A DNA stretch of 64,000 nucleotides, from NCBI GenBank assembly GCA_015499995.1, contig JADNRV010000001.1:434001-498000 (forward strand). Reading direction: 5' to 3'. Under the pieces are notes generated by a model. It saw nothing but the letters and a program-made list of their open reading frames with translations. It was not told the origin of the DNA and searched no databases. Shown one piece after another: positions 1 to 12,066 of this stretch (position 1 is the stretch's first letter; every line of letters starts with the position of its first letter). The stretch is from Flammula alnicola. Lineage: Eukaryota > Basidiomycota > Agaricomycetes > Agaricales > Strophariaceae. Made by a program: the position numbers and the translations under genes.

Positions 1-153
1 GTCCTAGGGGCAAAGTCACCTCAAAGTAGGAAGGCCCTGGCAAACGTGAGCAAATAATGGACATATGCAGTCGGCAGTTCACAGGCTTCTCTTTCTCCGT
101 GACTATATTCCCCACTTGTCTTTCGTCAAGCAACATCCTCCTCACCAGCAACT

Positions 154-3100
154 ATGGCTCGTCGGGATAGATCATTCTCCCCAGATTCATCAAACAAAAG
201 GGTAAGACCATCTCATCGTTCACCTCGGTCTCCGTCGCCAACGAGGCGCAGTACCCAGAGGACCAACGTTCGGTCGCGCTATGACGACGAAAGAGATAGG
301 GACAGGGACCGAGAACGGGACCGAAATAGGGACAGAGATAGAGACCGTTATCGAGACGATAGGTATCGCGACGACAGAAGGCGGGATTCCCACAGGGACG
401 ATCGCAGGCGGTCTCGTTCTCGCTCCCGTGAACGGAGGCCAACTCCACCCCGCCCTGCGCCAGCAGCGGAGCCGACGCCTCCCCCTGAAGACGAGAAATT
501 GAAGGCGAAGAGGGCCAAGTTAGAAGCGTGGAAGAAAGAACGAGAAGCAAAGAAGGCACTTGATGAAGCCAAGGCAAAAGCCATGGCCCTAGCGGGTAAA
601 TCTGCACCAGGTGAGTTTTAGAATTCCTCGGGACATATATTCATGGTTTCACAGCACTTGATCTTTTACAGCTACAGCCCCTGCTGCCGCACCGAAACCT
701 GTTGGTCAACTGAATCGCTCAGCTCTGACTAGCCTTGGCCTCAAAGGCCTTCCTCTGAAGCCCGAATTTGCAAATGCTGCGAAAGGTGTAGTCGCATCTC
801 TGGACGATGCAGTCGAGTCGAAAAGGAAGTTGGAGACCTTGGGAGATATGCCAGCTATTGACATGACTATGGCTGAGGACGAAGCTGGTGTTGGGGATCT
901 AGAAGTGGACGACGATGACGAAGAGGCGAATCGCATGGATCAAGCTTTGAAAGCCAAAGCCAAAGATGCGATGGAAGTTGATGAGGATGAAGAAGATCCT
1001 TTGGACGCCTTCATGAGCGAAGTCAAGGCAGAGGTCAAGAAGGTTAATATGGAAGATATGCAAAAGATGGTGGACATTGTCGGTGGTCGGTCTCGGATCA
1101 GACTTGATGAGCGGATGATTGAGAATGGCATGGAAGATGAGACTGAAGGTCCTGCTCTGGACGAGCTCGATGCCACTGATCTCAACCCCGAGGATATCCT
1201 TGCCCTTGCCGCAAAAAAGGCGAAGAAGAAAGAACTAGCCACTGTCGATCATGCACGCATACGTTATGAACCGTTCCGCAAAGAATTCTACACCCCTCCT
1301 CCCGACATTGCAGCTATGACAGAAGAAGAGGCTGAACTCCTCCGACTTGAACTAGATGGCATCAAAATACGGGGCGTCGACTGTCCCAGACCTGTAACTA
1401 AATGGAGTCATTTTGGGCTTCCCGCCAACTGGTGCGTTGTATCCTACTTTGTTCCGTAACTTTCTCTAATTATCTTTCCATTTCAGCCTCGACGTCATCA
1501 AACGCCTCGGCTACACTGGCCCCACCTCTATCCAAGCTCAAGCAATCCCAGCTATCATGTCTGGACGCGATGTTATAGGTGTGGCCAAAACCGGTTCAGG
1601 AAAAACCATTGCTTTCCTCCTTCCTCTTTTCCGACATATCAAAGACCAACGTCCTTTGGAGCAGATGGAAGGGCCTATCACAGTTATAATGACTCCAACT
1701 CGTGAACTTGCAGTTCAGATTCATCGAGAGTGCAAACCTTTCTTGAAAGTCCTGGGTCTCAGGGTACGTAGCCACTCTTCATTTCCATATAAACTTGCTA
1801 ACTTAATAATTGTTAGGCTGTCTGTGCTTATGGTGGATCCCCCATAAAAGACCAGATTGCGGAGCTCAAAAAGGGGGCGGAAATTATAGTCTGTACCCCT
1901 GGTCGCATGATTGACCTTTTGACTGCGAATTCAGGGCGCGTCACCAACCTCAAGAGAGTCACCTATGTCGTTCTGGATGAAGCTGATCGTATGTTTGACA
2001 TGGGGTTCGAACCCCAGGTGATGAAAATTGTCAATAACATACGACCTGACAGACAAACCGTTCTCTTCTCTGCCACATTCCCGAAGCAGATGGACTCCTT
2101 GGCGCGCAAGATCCTTCGCAAACCCCTCGAGATTACCGTGGGCGGTCGGTCGGTGGTTGCCCCAGAAATCGAGCAGATCGTCGAAGTCCGTACCGAAGAG
2201 ACGAAGTTCAACCGACTCCTCGAAATTCTTGGTCAAATGTACAACGAAGATCCAGAATGTCGAACGTTAGTATTTGTTGATCGTCAAGAGGCTGCTGACA
2301 ATCTACTTCGCGAGCTGATGCGCAAAGGGTATCTATGCATGTCCTTGCATGGCGGCAAAGACCAGGTGGATCGGGATTCGACAATTGCAGACTTCAAATC
2401 AGGAGTGGTACCGATCGTCATTGCCACATCGGTTGCCGCACGCGGTTTGGATGTCAAGCAGCTCAAACTTGTCATCAATTACGATTGCCCCAATCACATG
2501 GAGGACTACGTTCACCGCGCGGGTCGCACTGGTCGTGCTGGCAATAAGGGTACTTGCGTTACGTTCATTACGCCTGAGCAAGAGAGATATTCGGTTGATA
2601 TTTATCGAGCACTCAAGGCCAGCAATGCGACAGTACCGAAAGAGCTCGAGGATCTCGCCAATGGTGTGTTTGAAAGTTGTTACTTCCAAGAACTCAATGC
2701 TAACAAATTTATAGGCTTTTTGGATAAGGTTAAGGCTGGAAAAGCGCAAGCAGCAGGTTCTGGATTTGGAGGCAAAGGCCTCGACAGGCTTGACAAAGAG
2801 CGAGACGCCAGGGAAAAGGCTGAACGCAAAGCATATGGCGAACCGACTGGCGGTGAAGAAGAGAAGGTCACTGCTGCTGAGGAAGTCGCTGTTAAAGCTG
2901 TTGCTTCCAGCGGCGACGACATGACGTTCGGAAACTTTAAGGTCGAAATCAAACGTGGACCTGCTCCTGATTCGTCTAAAGGCCTTCTCGGTGTCGGAGG
3001 GGCTGTCGCTGCTGCCCGTCGCCTTGCACACGCGAAAGAAGAAGAGAAGATACAGAGCCAGATGCGGGCGGCGGAGGAAGCAGCTGCTCGTGCTGGAAAA

Positions 3101-3716
3101 GATACCGCGGCACACAAGCAAGCTCTCAGCGTTGTTGCAAAGCTCAATGCACAAATGCGTGCCTCGAAATTGGTCTTGCAATCTCAACTCCAAGCAGAAG
3201 AGATCGGTACTCGGAAGTCAAACCCAGATTCTACCGACTTCCACGCAATTATACCAATCAACGATTATCCTCAAAAAGCTCGTTGGCGTGTCACTAACAA
3301 GGAGACCATGGTTCAAGTAAGTAATTCGTGGATTATGTACTGTTAACAGCATTCTGACGCAATGTCCTCAGCTCATCGATATGACTGGTGCTTCGGTGAC
3401 CAACAAAGGTAAGCAGGCCTTCCGTACATGTTGAGTTCGATGCTGATCACAACTTATAGGTATCTACTATGAGCATGGCAAAGAACCTCCTGCCGAAGGG
3501 CCGCCAAAGCTCCATCTTCTCATTGAATCCAATGAAGAGTTTAGGGTGCGTAGCACATCTCTCGTGTTCATGAAGGACAGGGCTAATCCTTTAAATTTTC
3601 AGGTCGAGCAAGCTGTCAGAGAAATCAAAAGACTGCTTATCGAAGCATCTGCGGCCGCATTACAGGCAGAAATGCGCAACCCGTCCACTACGATGGGCAG
3701 GTATAGTGTCCTTTAG
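154..3716 (+). CDS. PRP5: DEAD-box pre-mRNA splicing RNA helicase PRP5 (DDX46)
   Basis: ATP-dependent RNA helicase of the U2 snRNP that proofreads branch-site pairing during spliceosome assembly in the nucleus. The first exon encodes an arginine/serine/aspartate-rich N-terminus (RDRDRERD repeats followed by [10 protein letters not shown]), then an acidic linker. The helicase core follows: a Q-motif stretch ([11 protein letters not shown]), Walker [31 protein letters not shown] in [10 protein letters not shown], and motif [13 protein letters not shown] long charged C-terminal extension ends at TAG 3714-3716. Introns are short GT-AG (first about 611-671, second after PANW near 1432, others near 1765, 3316, 3410 and 3547). 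The ATG at 154 follows an in-frame-open leader and starts the RS region directly. No frameshift was needed. The call is firm; the exact intron borders were read by eye. Confidence 0.95.
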
Positions 3717-3907
3717 GTGGTACAGATTTTTGTACAATACATACCATACCCTTCATGCTATCGTGCTTCTCTTCCACACGTATCGCCATAGCGAATAATT
3801 ATTTGCATCACCATAAAACGTATACAATGGGCGCCCAAAGCGCAAACGACGGAAAATCTGTTTTACACAACTGCTATATAGGCACAAGACGATGAGGAGT
3901 CAGGAGA

Positions 3908-6104
3908 TCAACGATTTAACCCAAACCCCCTCGACTTTGATCCAGGACCCGAAAGGCTATGCCCCGACTCCTTGATGCGTTTTTCAACATCAGTGGTTTT
4001 ACTTTCCACCTCACGAACAGCACCATCGATCCATTGCAGACTCTCCAGATGGCTGCTCAGAATCTGCGCAATTTGTGACATGGGGTCGTCGGCCGATTCC
4101 GCCGGTTTAGACGCTATCGACAATGCGTTGACTGAGTCGATCATCTGGGTGAGGGATCCTGAAAGGTCGTCCAGGTGGGTATGGAGATCCGTTGCAAGCA
4201 TGTAACTTCGCAAAAAATATTAGCATTCTCATTGTGTGTAAAATAGGAAGTACCACATACTTCTTGTCGCGCTCGTTATCTGCAGGGCCTGTATCGAGCG
4301 TCCTCAAGCTTCCGCCCTGGCCCCCGAGGATTTCCTGGGAAGCTTTCTCGTATGCACCCAAAGTAGACCCAAGGTCCTTCTGCTGCTGCTCGATGTGTTC
4401 TAGCGCCTCGTTGATGCTATTTTGTTGTCTCTCAGCGGCTTGGACATGGCTGTATAAAGCGGCGATCTTCGCGAGCATGTCAATAAAAATTCTCGCAAGT
4501 GACTTGAAAATAAATAGAAAGACATACGTTGTTACCATTCTCGATCAGTGCACGATCCCAGACAGATACTTCTGCGGCGAACTTGTTGAACTCGCGGACA
4601 TTGCTGTCAAGATCTGCCGTCCATCTGTTCACAATTTCTTCCAGGGATTTGCCTCTAAGCATGGAGGGCGGTGGGATAGCTACAGCAGATGTAGTGGTCG
4701 TTGGTGTAGCACCACCTGTGAAGATTAAAATCAGGACAGAAATTTTTGATCCAAGAGCAAGCTTACCTGTGGTGGTGGTGTCTTTTTTATCGCCATCTTT
4801 CGACGCTGGATGCAAAAGTTGCGAAAGTATTGTTGGTAAGTAAATTGAAGATATAAACACATATTTTGACCTCGACCTGGAGTTTCATCTTTCTTTTCGG
4901 CTGATTTAGCTCCACCAAAGAGACCAAAAGTGGGTGCAGCTATCAGCGATGCATCAGTATAGGAAATAAATAGATATAGATACATAGGTAGACATTACTT
5001 GTTGGTGCGGCATCTTTCTTGTCACTGTCTTTGTTAGCAGATAAGTTGCCAAATAGGCCACCTGAAAAGGTTAGTCAGGTAAGCAATACAAGTTCGGAAA
5101 GTTCTGATACTCACCCGAGGGAGCACCCGCAGACTAGTTGTACCAGATGGGGGTTGCGCCGTGGATGACGATGCCCCTTGGCCAAACAGTCCACCTCCGA
5201 AAAGATTGCCGGTACTTGTAGAGCTGGCAGGCGCCGCACTGGGCTTGGGAGGCAAGCTGAAAAGCCCACTGCCTACGGTAGGTGCAGGGGTAGTAGAGGT
5301 GGCACCGGTGGTACCAGTAGTGCTTGAGGTAGTACTGGGTTGGCTGAAAACTAAAACGACGTGTGTAAGCTATGAAGGACCGCAAGACAAGAGGAATACT
5401 CAACAGCTTGAGCCAGCAGGTTTGGCTGCATTTGCGGTAGTGTCACCTAGCTTTGGGAGACTAAAAGGACTCGAGGAACCTCCACCGCCAAAAAGAGGAT
5501 TCGCGTTTGTAGATGGTGCAGTACCAGTGGGCGTGTTCGATGCATTGCCTCCTCCAAACAAATTGGTTGTAGATGGGGTCGTTGAGGACGCTCCGGCTGC
5601 CGCTGTAGACTTTGAAGCCCCTCCGAATAAACTTCCACCAGTGCCTATTGTAGATGTGGGATTCGAAGTGTTCGCGGCACCAAACAAGCCTCCGCCGGTC
5701 CCTGCTGTTGGGGCTGATCCCGCATTTGCTGCCCCACCGAACAAGCCGCCTCCAGTAGAGGGAGGAGCCGTCGTCGATGATGCAGGATTCACACCAAACC
5801 CACCTCCAGTTGACGCCGATGTTCCAGAGGGTGCAGGGTTGGTTCCTCCAAAAAGACCACCGCCAGCCGTGTTCGAAGTCGATCCTCCGCCGAATGCACT
5901 CCCTCCTGTAGCTGTACCTATTTTCTTGTCAAGTCCATTGGTGCAAGAATCGCAGTTAAACTCACCTCCAAAAGGACTTCCGAAAACACTTGGTGTAGGG
6001 TTCGTGGTGCCTGTAGAATTGGCGGTATTTGTATTGTTTGAACCAAAGAGCCCTCCTCCAGAGTTCGAGGAATTATTGGCTTGTGGTAGGCTGAAGAAAC
6101 TCAT
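3908..6104 (-). CDS. NSP1: FG-repeat nucleoporin NSP1 (Nup62 family)
   Basis: Central-channel nucleoporin. The N-terminal half is low-complexity Ser/Thr/Gly/Asn with many FG repeats (GGGLFG, GLFGG, SPFGG, GNLFGGG), which form the permeability barrier. The C-terminal part is the Nsp1_C coiled coil: LRGKSLEEIVNRW, then a heptad-rich stretch (EALEHIEQQQKDLG) that anchors it to Nup82/Nup159 or Nup49/Nup57. The start MSFFSLPQANN at 6104 is preferred over an upstream in-frame non-FG extension (to 6209) because it begins the repeat region and ACGCGT promoter sequence lies just upstream. At least six short introns split the gene. The stop is TGA at 3908-3910. The opposite strand carries a long Pro-rich open frame that is only a shadow of the FG repeats. 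The gene is divergent from the WW-like membrane protein gene. Confidence 0.9.
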
Positions 6105-6439
6105 TTGAGTGGAGGAATCGCGCAGTACGCGCAGTGAAAGACGCGTTTCACATTTCTTGGTGACTATATGTGGCTGTGCCACACTGTTGTTTAACCACCA
6201 TTCCGTCATGCAAAATCCAAGATTTCCCAGGTACTCAGCTCTTCCGAATGATGAATCCTATAATTACTCGGGCATTTTCCTGTTTAATTGAACCTGGCAA
6301 TACAATGCCAGCACTGCTATCTTGACAGATCCCCGTCGTCAAGATAGCTATTCTGGTTTGCAGACACCACGCTACAAGAGCCTATAAGTATTCTCTTGGA
6401 CAAGAGTCACTACCAGCCGTGTCCAAGCTGGAAAGGACT
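6105..6439. promoter_or_regulatory. Shared divergent promoter of NSP1 and the WW-like membrane protein gene
   Basis: About 335 bases between the two start codons. It holds an ACGCGT box at 6141-6146, 37 bases upstream of the NSP1 start, and a perfect 11-base inverted repeat (GCTATCTTGAC at 6316-6326, its complement at 6338-6348, 11-base spacer). No open frame with coding character was seen. The functional role is inferred from position only. Confidence 0.45.
6316..6348. repeat. Perfect 11-bp inverted repeat in a divergent promoter
   Basis: GCTATCTTGAC at 6316-6326 is matched by its exact reverse complement at 6338-6348 across an 11-base spacer. It could be a dimeric transcription factor site or a small hairpin. 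It lies about 90 bases upstream of the membrane protein start at 6440. Confidence 0.6.
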
Positions 6440-8415
6440 ATGTCCGCCTTTAGCTCTCGCTCCAGCACCCTTGTACAAATTCCAACTCTGTAAGTGTGTA
6501 ACTGTTTCTGCGAGAAGTCTGGGCTCGATGCTCACTTTTTTCTCATACTTTCTAGCGGAGAGGGTACTTTCACGGCACACGAGAAAGAAGCAGCCTCGGA
6601 AATACTGGGTTGGACCCTTTGCGTACATTCCCAAGTATTTCTTCACTCAATTCAGAATTTAAATTGGGCTCTAATACAAAATCCAGGGATGGATCTACTT
6701 CTACAACTCCTCCCTTAAAGTTGTCACAGACCAGGATATTCGTCAGCCAAAACTCTTGAAAATGACGGAAGATCTCTGCTCTCAGTACCCGCTGTCGGAA
6801 CTGTCTGAAGGGATGGAAGTGCATATCCAGCATATCCATGTACAGACCCAAATGAGCGGCAGTGAGCTTGCGAGTTCATTCAACATCGCAATCAATCATA
6901 CATATTGCGTTGCCTCATACAACCTCGACGAAGTCAAGGCCGATAATTCTTGTCTCCTAGGTCCTACGAGATGTACGTTCATAGCTAATACCTTGTCAAA
7001 AAGTTCTCATCCACCACATGCAGTGAATAGATGCCGCCGCCTCTACTGGAATTACTTGTGGAATCACCCGGTTCATGTTCCAGCACCGCCAAGAGCTCTT
7101 GAAGATGCATCAGACGCTTTGACTTGGTTTTACGTACATCCCTTTATTTGATTGCTATACTGCATGTAGCTAACCGATTTGCAGACCGATAATTTGATCT
7201 CTGGCGCAAGAAGTACGGTTCCGTTCTCGAAGTCTGAGTGTGAAGAACTCTCGCGCCTCATCGGCGAGTTATCCCGTGAGTTTTCAGATACCTTCGCCGT
7301 CAACGCCTTCTCATCTCGCCCTTGAAGTTCCAAGAAATGATAAATCAGTTGCGAAAACTATCTTCCTGGCGTGGCTTCTGCGAGAAATTTGCAGCTTTCG
7401 GGATGCCGAATGTTGGGGTCAACACACACAAAGAGAATCTCAAACCATCCGGAAACAAAGGAAGAGCCCTGTGCATGCTGCGTATAACCTACACCCTGTC
7501 AAGCTCGCCATCATAAACTTCATTGTGAACTTCATTTTCTTTGGTATTCCGCACACATACCGAGCTCACGTCAAGGTCAATCCGCATGCCTGCATTTTGA
7601 GTAAAAGTACCCGCTAACTCGTGTTAGATTACCAGCGAATACCGTGGTCGTCTTTCAAACGTTCAGAAAAATTGGGAAGGTTACATTGAACGTCTTGTTC
7701 GAGAATATTCGCATTTCTTACTCATTGTAAGCACATTCCTCTATTGTATAGACTACGAAAGCAACTTTTGCTCAAATCATAATCATGTAGTCGACTGTAC
7801 TTTTATCGTGAGTTCAACATTTTAATTTTTACATAGTTCAAGTGCTCAATGCATCCGATAAGGGCGACGGTTGGTTTTCTTGCGGTGCCTGGCATTCCCG
7901 AAGGTGCTCAGGTGGCTGCAACTATCTCAACCTTTGCGTCTCTTGGAAGCATAATAGTGGGGGTATTTTCAATTTGGAGGCATCAAGCAAATACGAAGAC
8001 TGCAGATTCGGTGAGTTTCTGTCACTAATTAGCTCGCTGCTTTCAACAATAATGACCATTCTCTTGTTCCGAATTCTAGTTCACTTACATGCACAACGTC
8101 CAACACAGCTTCCTCGGACTTTACGGCCACGCGATTCTTCTCAGTCTTCCCCCAACACTCCTCGTATGGGCTATATTGCTGTTCACACTCTCCGTCATCG
8201 TCTTCGTATTGCACGGTATTGGCACGCAGAATTCAACTTGGGCTAAAATCTCCAGTTGGTCGGTATTGGCGATATTTATCGTCCTTTTACTGACAGTGAT
8301 CTTGGCGTTGTATACCTTCTCTATCATCTGGAAGTTCCAGCGAAGAACAGCAAGGATATGGGATCGCATCAGTTCACTATGGACTATACGATCAAAGGAT
8401 GGAGACGTAGTATGA
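6440..8415 (+). CDS. Agaricomycete WW-like domain multi-pass membrane protein
   Basis: Spliced reading begins MSAFSSRSS at 6440. A WW-like motif follows across an intron (EILGWTLC then GWIYFYNSS with LKVVTDQDIR), typical of a large Agaricomycete family annotated as WW-domain membrane proteins. Next come the conserved LTWFYTDNLISGARS and PFSKSECEEL blocks and the SPVHAAYNLHP segment before the first membrane span. The C-terminus is hydrophobic, with several predicted helices (around GFLAVPGIPEG, FASLGSIIVGVFSIW, YGHAILLSLPPTLLVWAILLF and the final VLAIFIVLLLTVILALYTF). About eight short introns are needed; splicing at the acceptor ending 7861 restores STVLLSATVGFLAVPG. The stop is TGA 8413-8415. 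No biochemical function is known for this family, so none is assigned. Confidence 0.75.
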
Positions 8416-8705
8416 TAACCCGCCGATACCCTTTGCAATCCATAAAATCTGGACTATACGACTGCGAAATTGTATATCACTTGTAATACCTGTACTCGCG
8501 GCTGAATTACGCTGAGAGTAAATGAACCATTCCCTCTCTCTGTCTCTCAGCTCTGATCAATCATCAAACTCCCATCATCACGGGAATTACAGATCTTGAG
8601 CTACGGTCTATCTTATCGACCTCATGCCTTTAACGCCAAGATCCGTTCAAATTACAATATACCCCTCAAGATACCTTTCACCATCAGCCTCAACCATCCA
8701 ATACC

Positions 8706-9181
8706 ATGCCGGAATCCACTCCAACGTATATCTATAAAATCGTGCCTTCGTCGACCCCTCCTCCGTCGCCCCTACCCGACGTACTGCCGGTCAGCGATCT
8801 CGACAAATCGTCGAGATTCATTCATCTCTCAACCGCGCTTCAAGTTCCCGGAACGTTGAAACGTTTCTTCGCGGATGAAGATCGTGTGTACATCTTGAGA
8901 ATCGATTACAAGAGCGTTGAAAGCAAGATTAAATGGGAGGATAGTAAAGGAGAAGGTCCGTCTCTAAAATTTTAATTGATCTTCAATCCTCATTCTTGCT
9001 TACTTACCATTATCCCTCCAAAGTTGCTGGAGGCGTAGGAGAAGTTGACATGTTTCCACATCTGTACAATGATCTACGCCTCGGTAAAGCTGAGGTTGAA
9101 AGTGTTGTGGAATGGGAAAGACAGTCTGGCTGGGATGCTGCCATCGACAAAGCGAAAGCTGATTCCTGGTTCATCTACTAG
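8706..9181 (+). CDS. DUF952 domain protein
   Basis: Small two-exon protein of about 135 residues. Exon 1 runs from ATG 8706 to 8955 and gives MPESTPTYIYKIVP, followed by FIHLSTALQVPGTLKRFF; exon 2 runs 9024-9181 and gives GEVDMFPHLYNDLRLG. The pairing of FIHLST near the N-terminus with FPHLY near the C-terminus is the DUF952 signature, a family found in bacteria and fungi with a fold related to ADP-ribosyl transferases but without an established reaction. The intron 8956-9023 is a standard GT-AG intron. The gene converges on the HerA-like ATPase gene, with about 277 bases between the stops. Confidence 0.75.
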
Positions 9182-9458
9182 CTGATGCGAGACAGTAAAA
9201 GATGGAAGCGATTTATTTGCGGGGTATCATTATATGCCATTTTTAAAAACAAACCGAAGCACTTGGATCTATGTACGGTTGATAGCAGTTTGACATGAGA
9301 CTCGGACACTTTAAAGCTATGAAAACTTGAAAACAATGCAAGATATTCGACGAAAGCAAATGAAAACGGAAGCAAACCGATAGAATACTTACTTCAAAGC
9401 GGATTTAAGTCTTGGTTGAGCCAGTAGATCGGATTCCGGAAATTGTGACCCATCGCTT

Positions 9459-11415
9459 TCAGGGATCAAGAACCAGGATTGAAGCACCTCCATCTGCTGT
9501 TACTCTTTTTCGTGTTTTCATGATGAGATAACGGCGGCCGAATCGTGTAAGGACCTTCTCCTTCTCTCCGGAACCAGCCAATCGGGAGGTTTGTGTCGGC
9601 TCCGAGTCTATTTCACCCGCGGAGCTAGCAAACAATCCTATTCCTGACGGCGCGAGGACGATGGCATGTCCTGTCTGTATAATGAAAGGGAGTCCAGTCA
9701 AAAGAATAATTTATAGTTGCCATAGTATGCTTACCTGCAATTTCACAACTTTGTCAAATGCATCCGTGTGCGAGAAGTCAGTTGGGACGTGCTGGATGAG
9801 GTGCTGCCACCATGTCGGAGAGGAGAACCTGTGAAGTATTGCGACGGAGCACAGATCCAAAAGTACGGGTGGAACGACAGTCGGTTCTAATTGATGTCTA
9901 TAAGTCTTCGAGAAAGCTTTGCACTGACTTCCAATGCCTCACCTTGGGTACTGATGATGACTCTCATGGCGAGGTGTCGCTGTTGACGGATAAGGTTCAG
10001 CAACGATTTTGTAAGACCAGTTGACGATCTTTCAGAGGACAAGTACTAATACAGGGGCAAAAAACAGTGTAAGTGGTACACCAAACTTTGAAGAGAAAGG
10101 GGAGTCGCAAACCTTATGCGCCTCATCAACGACAAGGACTTTACCGGTCCCTACATTTGCTCTGACAAACAGCCTTACAATTATTTCAAAAAGGCCACAA
10201 GCTGATGCCGCATCGAGGAATGGGTCTGATAGGTCAATAATTGTAAGTTGCCCCGCAGAGAAGCGCCTTGGTGCCAGTTTTCCTTTCTTTCGAGATGGAG
10301 ACACTGGTTCCAGGAAAGCTGTGAGGAGCGAAAGGCGTTGCTCCAGGCTTGCGAGCTGAGCAGGATTAAAGTTTTTCTTCGAGACATTCAAGTTTGCCAT
10401 AAAGGCTGCAAAGGTGAACTGTTCGCCTAGATCTCGCAATATGGACTAGAATATGAGGATCAGAAAGGGACGACGGTAGAGATAATATAAGGAACACCTT
10501 ACCAAAATTATTTGCATGTAAAGCGGCGCCGACTCAGAGGAACCGACTGCCATCATCGAGAGTATGGCTGCAGCGTCCAGTTCAGAATTTTGGAAATATA
10601 ACGGCTCAACGGTGACTTTATCGCCGAAGCGCTCATAAACTGTGCGCATGGTCTGCAATGATGCGCGAGATACATATACTCGTACAGGTGGCCCTATGAC
10701 ATGGGACGAGAGTGATGCGGATAACCAAGCTGCTTCACTAGGAAGCGAGTTGGCACCACCTTCGCCGTAGTGCAGTACGAGTCCACACAGTGCCTTAGCC
10801 AAAGAACCAATTGGCGAGAAACCAGATATAAGCATGTTCTCCAATATAGTGGAGACTGTGTGCGATTTTCCAGAGCCTGAAATGAACGTTAAGCATGGTA
10901 TACTTATACAAGAAGTAGAAGATGTCCTACCTTGCACTCCGCACACAATGGCTGAGAACGGGGCATTCTATCGGGACATATGAACTCAGGTCAGAGCTGA
11001 CTGAAACAGCCAAACGGGTACTAACCGTGTTGAGATATAGGCGTTCGTCTTCTAGATTTTCTGTCTGATCTTTGTAGCTGTGAAATATGAACATTCAATT
11101 TAGAAGCAGTCAATGAGGACGCGGGCAGATGTACGCACTGCACTGCAAGTACTTTACCAAGAACCCCGTATTGGGCAGCGCGTCCGTGGCGTCCTGTGAC
11201 CAGGTATGCCTCCCTCGTCATCAAGGGAGCGGTAGTAAGGTCGTGCTTCGCTATGATTGAGCCTTGGATCTCTTCCTCCAAGTCTGATGAATCAGATTCA
11301 TCCAGCAACTGCCATTCGACGTCGCCCTGAATAAGATCTTGGGTGAGAGAGAAGTTTGAAATGTCTGCAATTCTGTACTCACAGATTCGGAAATGATGCG
11401 TTCGGCGGTGTCCAT
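9459..11415 (-). CDS. HerA-like P-loop ATPase
   Basis: Spliced protein begins MDTAERIISES at 11415 and ends GGASILVLDP at 9459. Walker A is GVQGSGKSHT, assembled across an intron near 10876-10931. Walker B is KVLVVDEAHKV, followed by a sensor-like stretch containing STQEP and VPPVLLDLCS. That ATQ/STQ-type sequence after the Walker B resembles HerA/FtsK-type ATPases, which discard DNA-end or plasmid-like substrates in prokaryotes. The conserved C-terminus (FGRRYLIMKTRKRVT, DGGASI) is characteristic of a family annotated in many fungi only as P-loop NTPase. Apparent longer open frames upstream of 11415 start with TTG and were not used. The biological role is unknown; ATPase activity is likely from the intact motifs. 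The gene is divergent from RRP8. Confidence 0.65.
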
Positions 11416-12066
11416 GTCAATACTATCTGTCGGTGAAGAGGGAGATGCCACGATGACGATGAGTACCAAACAGGATTCGATGCTGTAGAACTAGGGCTTG
11501 AGAGTTAACTCGGGTCAGTGTGGGGTCGGGACTGCTAGCTAGCAGCTATATGAAGGGAGGGCCGCTTTCACAGTCAGACATAGATCTGCCTGAGTTATCT
11601 CGACATCACGTCTTCATTTGGAATGGGAAAAGCCATGGCTGGCCAACACGAGGCATACAGTACTGATAATAATATTCCTAGAGCAAAAGTACCTTCAGAA
11701 TACTTTCCAAGATAACGACAAATCACAATCCCAGGGTATTATGTATTGCAGTCGCCGCGGATGCGGTTCATCGATGGCTTGAAATTGCTTGATAATATCC
11801 GCTGATAATGTTGGTCTTGCGGGTCTGCGTATTAGGAAACAAATCACGGAAAGCAGAAGCGTTACGAGATACAACAGGATACAACCGTCGAGCCGCTAGC
11901 GGCAGCGGCGACGCGAACAACACTCGGAGATGTCCGGCTTTCTTCCCACCAACGTCACGTGCGAACTGCCGCAACTTTAAGTTTAACGAGACGGCGACAT
12001 TCAATTTCAAATCTTCTGACCTCATTGCCTGTCAATAAAGTGTATCTGCATCGACACTACTACCAT
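11416..12066. promoter_or_regulatory. Divergent intergenic region, HerA-like ATPase and RRP8
   Basis: About 650 bases between the two start codons. No convincing coding frame, RNA gene or repeat was seen. It presumably holds both promoters. Confidence 0.3.

Noticed and set aside
152..607. Minus-strand frames opposite the PRP5 RS region
   Set aside because: Low-complexity antisense of arginine/aspartate codons; no family resemblance.
2399..3193. 264-codon minus-strand frame within PRP5
   Set aside because: Antisense shadow of a conserved helicase exon, no start context or introns.
5161..6108. Long plus-strand open frame rich in proline, 315 codons
   Set aside because: It is the antisense of the NSP1 FG-repeat exon; its PPP/PPKR pattern is the complement of GGG/LFG codons.
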